A stretch of 64,000 bases of DNA from Manduca sexta (taxonomy: Eukaryota; Arthropoda; Insecta; Lepidoptera; Sphingidae). Of this stretch, positions 48,301-60,240 are shown piece by piece. The stretch's first letter is position 1; each line of letters begins with the position of its first letter. Under the pieces are notes generated by a model, which had not been told where the DNA came from, ran no database searches, and saw only the letters and a program-made list of their open reading frames with translations. The stretch spans positions 5,828,001-5,892,000 of the forward strand of contig NC_051120.1 in NCBI RefSeq assembly GCF_014839805.1, given 5' to 3'. The position numbers were made by a program, and so were the translations under genes.

Positions 48301-49708
48301 GCGCCATTGACGCAATTGGTAACCTTTCAGACATTTCAGTCGAAACACGATGTATGTGTGAAGAACTACGTTTCCCAAGGAATAAAATAAGCGCCCTCAG
48401 TCTTCGAAGAGAGTTGCGGGGCATTGTCAAGCTACTTATGAATAATGTACACATGATGTAGGCCAATTTACAAGTACGACTGAACGAATTATATGCGGTG
48501 TATTTCCATGGGAGCTATACATCTGTCTCGAAGGCCGAATGGTAACTCTGAATATTTTATAATATAGGTCAAAATAACGCGGGAGTCTTGTAAATTGTGT
48601 ATCGTATTATCACGAAAAACTTTATTCGTAATTTGTATTCCGCGTTGGGTTTCTCGTTGAATGGTCTTAATTACCGTGTCTAGTTTATCATTTACGGATG
48701 TTAAAATTGGAAGTGTTGGTTAATTAAAAAAATATCTAATATTTTGTCATTCATGTATATACAATATTAACTAAGTACATAGATATTTGGGATATACTCT
48801 ATTTTTTAGTGTTAGTCGAGTTTACGCTAGCAAGGAACGCGAAGACCCCGATTTCTTTCCCAAATACAGACAATAGTTCCACCGTATTTCAATATCGAAT
48901 GTGTAATTTATCTGAGATCCAATTTGTAAGTTCCCAAAGTAAATAGACTCTGTCCATTATAGGACGGAAATAGAGTTGGCGAAATGTACACAAGTCCGCT
49001 TATAGCTCTCTTAACTTGGATTGTCCATGTGATATACAGATCATCAAGTGCAGTATATTTAGAATATATTGCACTTATGGTGCAGCCAATTGTTTACTGG
49101 TATGTAATAATATGTTCATGCTGGGACAGCCTGTAATTAAAACTGCACTGCAGCAATTACTTACTGTAATATTACAAATAGTTATGTATGGTGTATGTTT
49201 TGTTGGTTGTCCAAATAAATAAATAAATAAATGTGCATTGTGTAGAGTAATTGTAGCGCAAATTTCAACGTTTGATGATGTTCGAGCCTATCATGCTGGC
49301 TAAAGTTTGGTTAGTTTGTGGGATATGCATTTGAACAATGAATATGTAAAATAGAACACAAACATGTTCAATTCAGTATTCAAAGTTACCTTTAAAAAAT
49401 TTTTCGTCCACTCACTTTAATTTATAACGAGTTTTGTAACTAGTTAATTGCAATCTCAGTGATATATCATATGAAAACTTTAAAAATGAACTAAAACGTT
49501 TGTGAGTCCACTAACTGCCGCACTTAATCAACATTAAAACAGCAGATAAAAATAAATCAATGTTACAGACAGTGAACATTTATCACAAACTTTGTAGTTT
49601 CAGGCACGTGTAAGTTGAAATAATCTCAACAAGCTACTTACCACTTAGCGAAATGAAAACCGCTGCCACCAACAACATCTTTGACTTCGCGCGCCAAAAC
49701 TTCCCCAT
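45355..49708 (-). CDS. Secreted Ly6/uPAR (three-finger) domain protein with long Thr/Met/Asn-rich tail, three exons
   Basis: Exons on the minus strand 49708-49642, 46625-46464 and 46139-45355 join in phase to about 337 residues. The start gives a signal peptide (KMLLVAAVFISLS core). The mature part has the Ly6 cysteine pattern: CYWCGPL, CNAS, CDPGYDYC, then CVKVYQDECYSVYC, CPC and a final ELCNGP. Insect Ly6 proteins (quiver, boudin, crooked types) act at the cell surface in ion-channel control, septate junctions or lipid and odour functions. Unusual is the tail of about 200 residues after the domain, low in Cys and rich in Thr, Met, Asn and Glu. It ends in a weakly hydrophobic MITSMIGMILQRYL that could be a poor GPI signal or nothing. 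Intron 1 is 3 kb. Not assigned to a named orthologue. Confidence 0.82.
46626..49641. other. Large intron of the Ly6-domain gene
   Basis: 3 kb between the signal-peptide exon and the Ly6 exon. It is AT-rich except for a GC-rich segment at about 47328-47385 with an 8-bp stem (agccgacc/ggtcggct). Open frames of up to about 100 codons on the minus strand near 48161-48466 have no recognisable match and no ATG at the start. Confidence 0.5.
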
Positions 49709-51279
49709 CTGAATTAAGCAAATTTTATTAGTTGTTAATTTGTGATATTGCAACTTCTTATTTTAAAATTGCTTAAATTATAAAGTTGTTTCTGCACGAG
49801 CGAAATAAATTTATGAGAGTTGTGGGCAGGTTACGCGTTGGCGTCTACGCGCCAACTATAGCCCCCGTGCTCGCCGTAGCTCGTGCGAGCGTAGCCTCCA
49901 CGTCACGTAAAGCTATTTACACACATGACAATTACGGTACCGCCGCCGACGTGCCATTGTGAAGGGTGAAGGGAACCCGACGCTGCACTGGTTACTCTTC
50001 ACCTAATACCTTTTAAGCGCTCTATTGTAATGACTGGACTCTATAAAAGGAGAGTATACTCTAATGTTAATATAAAAAAAGAGATAATATTTATTTTGTA
50101 GAAATTTATAAATATAAATTTCGCAAAAGTCGTGTTTGACGCCTGTTCCATTTTTATTTCTTTATTGCTACGGCGATTATACATTTAAATTGATATTGGT
50201 ATTTATTTTTAAAGGATTTAAGAAATAAAAACGTAGAGAAGTTCTTACGAATATTGTTCGTGTGAAATAATGAGTGAATAAATAAATAATATTGTAAAGT
50301 CTAGAATCGATGTAGTAGATCAAGGGAGCATTATTCCTATTATTTAGTAATTTTACTGTCAAATATGCTGGATTTACGGGTATCAATGTCTCACAGGAGA
50401 CCGTTTTGAAGGACGTTTGCTTATTTACCAATCGCATACTATAAAGGAGTTACTTGGTTATTATTTTGGGATGGGGTTGTAGTTAGGTATTATATTCTAA
50501 TATTTAGTAGCAACCCTTTTTTTTTTACTATTGCATGATCAACTTATCAGTTTGGTGTTTTGGCACAAGGTCTCTCCTATGAGTGATCTGTCGGGTTCTG
50601 CTGTTGGTAGCAAATTATTTAGTTTATCAGTTTTAACCAGGTAACTGGTTAGTTGTAGCACGATTAATTTTAATGAATAGTAATTGTTTTAATAATATAT
50701 TTTCGGTTGTATTTCTATTATTTCTCATATTCTGGACATATGGAAAAGTGACAGGTGTGTTTTTTGCAGGAATTGGTAAGCTATTACGTATAAATATAAA
50801 CAAACAAAGTTGTGAGAACCTTACGACGCCCACACTTGAAATGCATCTCAGTGTATGCAATAACAGAGCTATAAAAAAGCCAATTTCCTTCGCCATTTCT
50901 TGTTTAAATGTTAGACGACGCGTATTATCTTATACGTCTGCTAAAATATCGGTAACGTTCCGCAATAAAAACTTTTTATTTTATACATGGAACGTGTTCT
51001 ATATTGGGAACTGTCATTTCGTTAGATATTTTGTCGTAATGTATTCGAAACTAGAATATAATTTTGAACTTATAAAATTGTAAATGCATTTTAATTTGTA
51101 CCGACTATTAACTTATTCATTATTATTTTGTCACTTGTCGATTTTAATCCACGCTCTGTTCTCTGTTCTGCATTTATTTTTAATCAACCTGAACTTTAAT
51201 AAAATGAACGAAAAAAGTTGAACAGTATATGAATAACCTAGTATTCCAATCGTTTAACTTATTGATGAATGTTTTTTTT
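49709..51279. other. Upstream region of the Ly6 gene, before the LINE
   Basis: About 1.6 kb between the Ly6 gene start and the retrotransposon. The first few hundred bases (49.7-50.0 kb) are richer in GC and may carry the promoter. A 136-codon ATG frame at 50673-51083 on the plus strand has a hydrophobic N-terminus, but I find no family resemblance and do not call it a gene. Confidence 0.4.
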
Positions 51280-51713
51280 CGCCAGGTGGCGCTGTTCTTG
51301 TAAACACTACTTAGTTACGTCTTCTCACAATTAATTCTATATTAATTAAATTACCGTGTTCCGAACTGTTATATGTGGTTGTGTCTGTGAACTGTGTTGT
51401 GAATTACCTGTACAAGTGTTATCCATCACGAAATCGCTGGATTTTTGAAGTTATACACTTTTTCGTGCTCCGACATTCAAACGCCAACGGATTTAAAAAA
51501 AAATCATTTTTATGCTCGGGGCTCTAAACCAAAGGTAAATCGAGAGTGTTAATATTATTCATCACAAGAAAGCAGCAACAAGTAGTTTGGTGACCATCAC
51601 AAGGAAATAGATTGAATTATCTCATTTAAAAATCTATATTCATCCACTACTAGCGCCATCTAGTTGTAGCAAAGAGAAGTATTGTCAGAAAATTTGTATC
51701 TGCAGGATTTATA

Positions 51714-52790
51714 ATGTTGTGCGGGTCATGTAACAAAGTCTGCACCTCTAAACCAGGTCAGGACGGATCCCCGCAGTCAATTCGATGCACGAAGTGTACA
51801 CACTATTACCACACCTTCTGCCTTGCATTGAGCAGAGAAGACCACAAACAAGTGCGCTTAAAACAAAATAACTTTGTGTGTCCCGGTTGTAAAGTAAAGA
51901 GCAAGGATACCAGAGGAGTTAATTCCCCTAAAAGGCCTAAACAAGATGAAGCCCCAAATACGTCACCTGAAGAGGATTTTATTAAGTCTGCGGAGAACTT
52001 GGCAAAAATGGATGTTTCGCCGGAACTCATGGCGACTTTCGCTTCTACTTTGCGTTCGCTTCAGGAAGTATTTCTTTCAATGAAGAATGAGATGCGTGAC
52101 TTCACCCAGTCTCTAAACTTTACAGCTGAGGACATAATAACCTTCAGACAAGACTTAGGAGTGGTAAATAGCAAACTAAAAGAACTTGACGCTTACAAAG
52201 CAGAAGTCATCACCCTGCGCGCTGAAGTCGCTCAATTGCGTCAAGACCTTCAAGCTAAGGAACAACGGAATCTGCGAAACGATGTTGAAATTACCGGGCT
52301 GACTGAATGCAACGGAGAAAATCTTCCGCAAGTTCTTAATATTATTTCAACGAAATTGGGCCTCGAACTGGATCCTAGAGATGTGGACGACGTAAGGCGT
52401 GTTGGGAGACGAAGTACCGATGTCGGGAAAACCGCACGTGCTAGACCTGTCGTAGTGACTTTTACGCGTCGTGAACCCCGAGACAAACTACTGCGAGCCG
52501 CCCGTGTGCGGCGAGGACTCACAACAGATATGTTTCAAGTCCCAGGAAACCCACAGAGAGTATACATTAACGAGCATCTCACTAAGGAAAATAGGATTCT
52601 CTACAGCAAAGCGAGGAAAACCGGCATGGATCTTAAATTTAAGTACGTGTGGACCTCCAACGGCAATATTTTTATGCGGCGAAGCGAAACCAGTTCCGTA
52701 CTTCACGTTGCATCTACTGCGGTACTCGAGAAGCTTGGTTCAAGCGGAAGGTCCTCGACGAACGACACCATTTCGAAGGATAGTACCTAA
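51714..52790 (+). CDS. LINE ORF1: PHD-like finger, coiled coil and nucleic-acid-binding C-terminus
   Basis: Intact frame of 358 residues. It starts with a PHD-like Cys4-His-Cys3 finger: CGSCNKVC, IRCTKCTHYYHTFC and VCPGCK. A heptad region follows (ELDAYKAEVITLRAEVAQLR), then a C-terminal domain with RPVVVTFTRREPRDKLLRAA and VYINEHLTKENRILYSKARK, of the kind also seen in baculovirus FP-type proteins and many insect LINE ORF1s. It probably packages element RNA as a trimer. It still reads through while ORF2 is broken. The stop comes about 400 bases before ORF2, so ORF2 is not fused. Confidence 0.82.
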   Translation: MLCGSCNKVCTSKPGQDGSPQSIRCTKCTHYYHTFCLALSREDHKQVRLKQNNFVCPGCKVKSKDTRGVNSPKRPKQDEAPNTSPEEDFIKSAENLAKMDVSPELMATFASTLRSLQEVFLSMKNEMRDFTQSLNFTAEDIITFRQDLGVVNSKLKELDAYKAEVITLRAEVAQLRQDLQAKEQRNLRNDVEITGLTECNGENLPQVLNIISTKLGLELDPRDVDDVRRVGRRSTDVGKTARARPVVVTFTRREPRDKLLRAARVRRGLTTDMFQVPGNPQRVYINEHLTKENRILYSKARKTGMDLKFKYVWTSNGNIFMRRSETSSVLHVASTAVLEKLGSSGRSSTNDTISKDST

Positions 52791-53200
52791 TACATTAACT
52801 CTATTTCAAGTCGTTAACATTACATTTTTTCCATTGATCTCATTTCAGTTCCTGAATATTTATCTACTCTTGTATAATTATAACCTGACAAAACTAAATT
52901 TTAACTGTCGATATAATATTGTAACACCGGTGTTCAACTTATATTCACCAATAAGCTTTTTTACCGTTATATATAAAATCTCTGCTAGTATACTCTCTTA
53001 CATCCACTTCACATACTTACCGTCTAATTGTCTAATTCACTCACATTTTACACACAATATGCATATTGTCTCCACATATATCATACAATCATTATTACAT
53101 AGGCCTTGCTCGCATCGTTACATAAAGAAAACTGTCTCCATGGTCACTAGTCTTCAATTCTTTGTATTCCATAAAGTTGTTACAGCACTTGTTACAGAAT

Positions 53201-56140
53201 ATGGGTGATTACGAGCTCATGAAAAATATTGATATAATGAAGGATATCACATGTTACGAATTTGTTTCACCAGAGGAGTGTCGAGATTTCTTTTTGTGTC
53301 ATAATTTTAATTTTAAACTATTATCACTAAATATAAGAAGCATAAATAAAAATTTTGACACTCTTCAAATATACTTACTAAGAACCAAGGTAACATTTGA
53401 CATTCTAGTTTTAACAGAATGTAGATTGAGCGAGACTACCATAATTAGCGAACTACCAGGATACATACACTTCAACACGACAAATAACATTAATCAAAAT
53501 GGTGGCGTAGTTGTCTACGTTAAAAATACATTACAAGCATCAATACGGGAACCTTCATTAACTGAGGCATGTGGTCTAATTATAGACTTAGATAAATATA
53601 TGACATTATTCTGTATCTATAGATCACCCTCTTTTAGAAACACAACACCTTTTCTAAACTCACTTGATCAATACCTTTCATCATACAGAGATAGACAGAC
53701 AATTATCCTGACAGGGGATATTAACATTGACACACTTTCACCAGAGTCCACAGACTACCTATGCTTGAACGCCGAACATGGCTTACAACCCGCCATAAAC
53801 AAACCAACTCGCCAAAACGCATGTCTCGACCACATCCTTGTAAAGTGTCATTTTTCCGCAACAGGTATAGTGTGCGATTTTGATATCACGGATCACAAAG
53901 CAACTATTATTGGCATAGAAACATGTAAAGTTCGTTCTAAGCCGACTAGACAAAGAATGGTCATTAATTACGAAGGGGTCGCTCGTGACCTAGGCCAGTT
54001 CAATTGGGACGCATTTTTCACTGAAACTAATGTGGACTTTATGGCTGAAAGTTACGTCTCAGTAATTAAAAACACCATAAACAATAACTCAAAATTACAA
54101 AGGATTAGTCGCACTAAATTTAACATTGAGCCATGGATGACTCCAGGCCTACTCAGATGTTCACGGTTCCGCGACAACCTTCATTTAAAAACAAAACAAG
54201 ACCCCAACAACGAAACGCTTAAAGTAACATATACACGATACCAAAATTTTTATAGAAATTTAGTTAGAAATATAAAACGAAACTACGAAACTACCCTACT
54301 ACAGACAAATTCCACGAACACGAAACACCTTTGGCAATCTATAAAAAGTGTATGCAATCTAAAGACTAAAAATGAACCTGCAATTGATTTACTCACACTA
54401 TCCGATAGTCCGACTGATTCGTTAAATATTGTAAACCAACACTTCTCAACAGTAGGGCAGACCCTAGCTTTTAATATACTAACTCAGCTCGGCGAAACAG
54501 AGGAAAGCCTTCCTGCAATATCAAATGTTCCAAACTCACCAACGAAATCTCTCTTTCTTTCGCCAACCGATAATGAAGAGGTAAGGGACATTATTAATAA
54601 TCTAAAATTGAATAGCGCCCCAGGTTTAGATGGAATTGACTCCCGCCTCTTAAAGCTTTGCCTTAAACATATTTCCGAACCTCTAGTACATCTCTTTAAT
54701 ACAAGCATAAGCACTGGTAAGTTTCCAGCCATATGGAAGGTGGCCTCAGTTACTCCAATTCACAAGAACGGTGCCAAAGACATACCCGATAACTATCGTC
54801 CAATATCCCTCTTGAGCATCCCATCTAAAATACTTGAAAATATTGTTAATAGGCGTCTTATTCAATACATAGAGTCCAATAACCTCTTATCTCCACGTCA
54901 GTTTGGTTTTCGCAGGGGTAAATCAACGGAAAATGCCGTAACTTTATTAACGGACCTTGTCAGTGCCAGCTTAGATAAGGGTGACTGCTGTTTAGGCGTT
55001 TTTGTGGACCTAGCAAAAGCCTTTGACACAATTTCCACAAAAATACTTCTTCAAAAACTGGAGAAATTAGGGATAAGGGGTTTAACATTGGAATGGTTTA
55101 GAAGTTATCTTTCAAACCGCAAACAACTGGTAAGGGTGGAAACCCACCATAGTGAAACACTTCCAGTACAATTTGAGCGTCCCCCAAGGTAGTACACTGG
55201 GTCCTACCTTATTCATAATCTATATGAATGATATCCACAGCATCAAAATACCAAATGCTGACATTATTTGCTATGCTGACGATACGGCTGTTTTGTTTAC
55301 TAATAAAGATTGGCCTTCCACATTCATCGCTGCAGAACGGGTATGGAAACCATCAACAAGTGGATGCAATATAATCTTTTAACTCTTAACAAACAAAAAA
55401 CAAAATACCTCTGCTTTCACAAAACTGCTGCTTCTCAGCCACCAATGCCAACCAAACTACAAATTCACAACTGTAAAGAACTTAGTCTATACCAAAACTG
55501 TAATTGCGACACCATACAACAAACACATACAATTAAATACTTAGGGCTGATAATAGATCAAAACTTAAATTTTAAAGAACACATCGAATACATGTCTAAA
55601 AGAATCAGGAAAACATCAGCAATATTAAAAAAACTTAATAACTCCGCTAATTACAATATATTAAAACTATTTACATGGCCATTTGTCAATCCATTATCAC
55701 TTACTGTATCTCTGTATGGGGTAGCGTTCCAAAATCCACTCTAATAACCGCTGAAAGGGCCCAAAGATCTGTACTCAAAATCATGTTAAGAAAACCATAC
55801 AAATACCCTACAAGAAGTCTATATCAGGAAGCTGAAGTCCTAACTGTACGTCAACTATTTATTCTGCGAATGTGTATTTACACCCAAAAACGGCTTTCGT
55901 TATATTACGATTACCATGCACTACTTAAAAAGAATATTCAGATTACCACTTCCGAGAACGAGAACCGTTTTTGGACGTAGATTTGGAGAATACCTCAGAG
56001 CACACACATACAACTCGGTACTAAAACACTGCGACTTGAAAGGCCTCTCGGTTCCAGAAACCAAATCAAAGGTGTCAAAGTGGTTGCAAACTTTAGATTA
56101 CATAGACACTGAAAATATATTACTAAATACTAGTAATTAA
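53201..56140 (+). pseudogene. LINE ORF2: endonuclease and reverse transcriptase, with about four frame breaks
   Basis: The open part 53201-55192 encodes an APE-type endonuclease (LLSLNIRSINKN, LVLTECRLSE, LTGDINID and a late SDH-like ITDHKA block) followed by the first reverse-transcriptase motifs (APGLDGIDSRLLK, PISLLSIPSKILE, GFRRGKSTENAV, VDLAKAFDT). The next piece carries the catalytic box CYADDTA in a new frame. Frame changes are near 55185, 55320, 55680 and 55950, judged by motif continuity. The first is a one-base insertion. The element therefore cannot make a full polymerase from this copy. Confidence 0.85.
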
Positions 56141-56582
56141 TGCCAGTTAAGATATTTAAAAACGTTGTTAAAATTTAATATATAAAACAGGTATTAAAAT
56201 AATGTTCATAAATATATATATATACATATTTGTAGTATTTTATTTATATAAACATACATATAAAATTATATTATATATTACTGTCAATACAAAGTTGAGC
56301 ACATAATAATATTATTTAGTACATAAGTTAGAATATAATTTATAGATTTGTTACTAAACTTAATAATATATTTATTTATATTGATAAATATAATTAAAAA
56401 GTACTGTAATAGAAACTAATATAAAGACTAAACTAAGATGTAAAACTGTTCTGGTCTCCAAGATACAGGCATCGCCTAGTTTGGGGCCCCCTGTTAATTA
56501 AAGTTTAAAAATTCTGTTTAAGCACAAACAATTTTAGCATGTGAATAATATTATGTTGTCGTTTACTGTTGTGCCAAATAAA

Positions 56583-56616
56583 GGTTTTTTATTATTATTA
56601 TTTATTATTATTATTC
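56583..56616. repeat. (TTA)n microsatellite tail of the LINE
   Basis: A run of tta/att units directly follows the AATAAA near the 3' end of the LINE. Simple-repeat tails of this type are usual for CR1/Jockey-group elements. Confidence 0.7.
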
Positions 56617-59600
56617 AGTACCGATCGATCGAAAAGTAATAAATTGTCTTCATTTCGTAATGTTGGCACCAATTTATAATCAATGCCATTAGGGGCGTAT
56701 GAATTCCGGAGTTCAATTAGATAAAATGATATTCGATAATCATCTAAATACTAATTTGTTTGACATTAAATAAATGAATATATATTTATCATTTCGTTGC
56801 GCAACCGCTAAGGAATATGGATATTTAGATATTTTGGAACGGAATATGAAAGTCCAGAATTAACACTTTTGAGGTTTACAAAATTATAGCATTAGGTATT
56901 TCCACGAATGTTATTATAAAATGATATCAGCTATTTGAATAAAGGTTAGCTTTTAAAATGCTACTGACTAGACTTACTCAGGCGATGAAGGAGACTAGAA
57001 AAATATTACAGGGAAATACTTAAATATAAGAAGATTATTTTGAATAATTTCGTTCATCGACTTAGTGAAAATTAACAAAATCTTGATATTTAACAGTTAA
57101 TATTCTCACTAATGATGTAAGCATAAAAACGTTTATATTTATTTTATACGTCTACGGTTTATGGGTACGAAGGAAAATCCTTATCTATGACGAGCGTGTC
57201 GTTCCATTATCTAGGGAATAAACGCACATATACTGGAACTTTTAGCTTCGAACCGAATTTTCACTAGAAATTTTCGTTCGAAATGAAATAGGCGAGCCAT
57301 GTTCGTCATTTCATCAATATGTATGTGGCATGTGCATCCAGAATATTACGTCCCTAAACTCTTTGAAGCTTCGACGTTTTGCGAGAACATTCTTTATTTA
57401 ATTTCTATACTCGTACAAAGTCGCCTCCAGCCAAATGTCGCTGTATCAGGAAACGCATTTACTCGAAGTAATTTAAAAAGTTTGTTACGATAAACTGCTA
57501 AACTACCGACCCGCTGTGGGCTAACTTGGTGGACGAACGCCCAAACTCGTCAGGATAAACTAATGCATCGTTATTATTCGCTTAATATACAAATTTACGT
57601 GAAAACATCTTTAATACGGTATTTTTATTTTGAAAACAAAACACTTACTACTTACTACTTAGTCAATTGTAATGTATTTATTCCATTCTGAGGCTTTGAA
57701 ACGAAACCTTCAACTGCTACAACGTATATATTTAAAATCACTCTAGTATTAAAATAAATATGTATTTCTACATTCCTATATAATCAGTACATTTCTCCAA
57801 ATATGCGGACTAACCCTGAATAAAGTTTATATTGAGGGCGAAATATTATTAGAACACACAGCTATTAAGTTATCAAAAACACCATTAGTGCCTTCGCTTC
57901 GTCAAGACCGTAACGTTCATACCTTTGTTTATTCAAGTACTCGTTCTTCAAAATCGCTCTAGATACTTGAATCAGATGAAAACTATTGAATTGTGCCGTT
58001 TATAGTATCTTCAATTCCGAAGTTCAAAGTATTATTTATTATTGTAAGTGCAATATTCGTTTGCAGCAGTACATAAAGCTTGTTGATACTCGTATTTGCG
58101 TCTAAGAGAATCTCATTTCCAATAGATTTCGCAATATGCAACATCCACTTTATACTTTATCTCAGTGGCTATATTTTATGTTTAGTGAATGAAGGTCGTA
58201 TGTTATACTGAAGCATAGCCATTTTCTCGGTTGTTTTCACTCAAATAAAGAAGCTTCTAAGAAAATAAGGTCGCTCTTTAGAAAATACGATCGTGCAGTG
58301 ACAATAAATTGAACCATGAATAAACACTCAACAAAATAGATTACCTATTATAATAGAGTTCCATGATTCCTTTTCCAGGCTAGGTGCTCATTTATTTTAT
58401 ATTCTTTGTGCAAATATTGCTATAGAGTATAGACTATATAATGATTCATTGCTAAAATATTAGTAATTTGTTTCTCTAACGTATTGGTGCTATGAACAGT
58501 AGAGGAAACAGATACAAACCAGCGTCAGCATTTTACAATTTATATAAAAGGATGTTTAATATTTTTGTTTTCCAAGAATACGTTCTTATAAACCGATTAA
58601 GGTAATAGTAATCCCAATCTTTAAATTTATTCATATGGACGGTTTTAGAAATTTTAAATCTGTTTTCCTTCCATTTGGCTGTTGATTGTATCGGAGAACA
58701 ATGGACATCTTCTACTTGTATCTACCCATTTAAGGTTCATATCGGTTTGTATTACCCGAGACGTGGCCCTCTGGAAGACGTGACGACGTAGACGTGGCTT
58801 TAGAAGCTGGATCTTAAGCTAGGCTTTAAGGTTTATATTTCTTGTGTTTTTTTACTTATTACGTTTCAAGTCTTCAATTTCGTTTGTGTAGTCTTACTAG
58901 CGTGATCGAAGAGGTTAATTTTCATAAATGTTTTATTAGGTTTTTTAGCAGTTACCCTTTAAGGATATTTCCCATCAGCTCTTAAGTGTGTAGATTTTGT
59001 ATCATTTATGTTAACATAATATATGAATTTTATATTGAATAATTTACAAATTATTAGGCATGTAATGTTCTCAATTTTCTTGGAAAACATGCCGTATCTC
59101 CCTCTTCAAACCAATGAGTTAGTTGACTTGCAATACCTGTTAAAACCAATGTGTATAAAATTTTTATTTCCAAATCTCTTTCGATGAGACTTAGGTTCAA
59201 GATGCAGTTTATGATTTAGGTTAGTACCTAAACTTGGGCCTGAGAGGCTTTGTGAGCAGATGTAGGTCATCGGCGCATCGGCCGGCAACCTGCAATGCGA
59301 CGGCTCGCCTCATCATATGAAAACCAGAATGAATTTTTCATAAACATTTTGGCCGCAATACGTTCGATCGGTGTTCGGTAGGATTAACGAGCTGCTATAG
59401 AGACGTCTATCAACTTTACGTTTAAAATACAGGTGCGTTGAGTACGATGCTTTGAGATAAGGATTTTCCATGCGGTTTAAAATATCGGTAATTAAAAGAG
59501 GGCTATTATGTAAAAAAATAGTAAGTACTTTTAATTACTCTGTTATTAAACATTTTTTATTAAAATCCTAATCAATTTAAATGAGTACTTTGTTGTTATA

Positions 59601-60143
59601 TTAACAATTCTTGCATCAAATATTGCATTTTACAATAAATGAAAGTACCTACATAGATTCATGCCGGAAAAAATCGTACCTTATGTTTGAATATCGAAAA
59701 ACACAAAATTTTAATAAGAACAAGATAACTAACACTGCCAAGAAATAAATTACAGATAACAACGTTGTAGAAAACTTGTTTCCAATTGTGAACCGAGGCG
59801 CGTATTACACCTGTCATTCGCGGTAACGGTGAGAAACTACACAAATAGAGTCATTTATCGCGATTCTTCTCCTGGCTCCCCGACAGCACTCGACAGTCTA
59901 CACCCACCACCGTCAAATGAAGATGGAACGACGACTTGACGACCCCTCTAATACATCTTGCTGTACAACTTGAAAAAGAATTTCACTTTGTAACGTAAGA
60001 ATTCTTGAAAAAGAATTACATTGATATCAACAACCCTCATTCAAAGTAAATAGGTAAGATTTAATATCCGTTGTATTCGAAACGTAGTTGGTAGTTACAA
60101 AGGAAAGGAGATTTTTTTTATGTTATATTTTTATATGAATACC

Positions 60144-60240
60144 GACTGCCTTGGTGGCGTAGTTGTAATACGTACCGACTGTAATGCTGAGGTCTCAGGC
60201 TCTCCTGGTTTAGCAAAGTGATATTAGGTTTGAATGATAT
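60144..60240 (+). mobile_element. Degraded SINE head
   Basis: gactgccttggtggcgtagt matches the head and A box of the SINE at 63.6 kb, followed by a damaged B box (ggctctcctgg) and gcaaagtgatattaggttt. Only the 5' third is present. Opposite orientation to the two long copies. Confidence 0.65.

Larger units (their letters stand above)
51280..56616 (+). mobile_element. Non-LTR retrotransposon (CR1/Jockey group), nearly full length, frame-broken
   Basis: The element has a 5' UTR of about 0.4 kb, ORF1 (51714-52790), a spacer, ORF2 from 53201 (endonuclease plus reverse transcriptase) and an AT-rich 3' end with AATAAA and a (TTA)n tail at 56583-56616. The PHD-finger ORF1 and APE-type endonuclease point to the CR1/Jockey group; the exact clade needs a tree. 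The left end is approximate and no target-site duplication was identified. ORF2 is disabled by about four frame changes. Confidence 0.85.

Noticed and set aside
48161..48466. 101-codon minus-strand frame within the Ly6 intron, considered as a chemoreceptor fragment
   Set aside because: It starts at a non-ATG codon, has no recognised motif and no convincing splice partners.
50673..51083. 136-codon frame with a hydrophobic N-terminus
   Set aside because: No family resemblance and lies in AT-rich DNA beside a LINE; a small secreted or membrane protein cannot be excluded.
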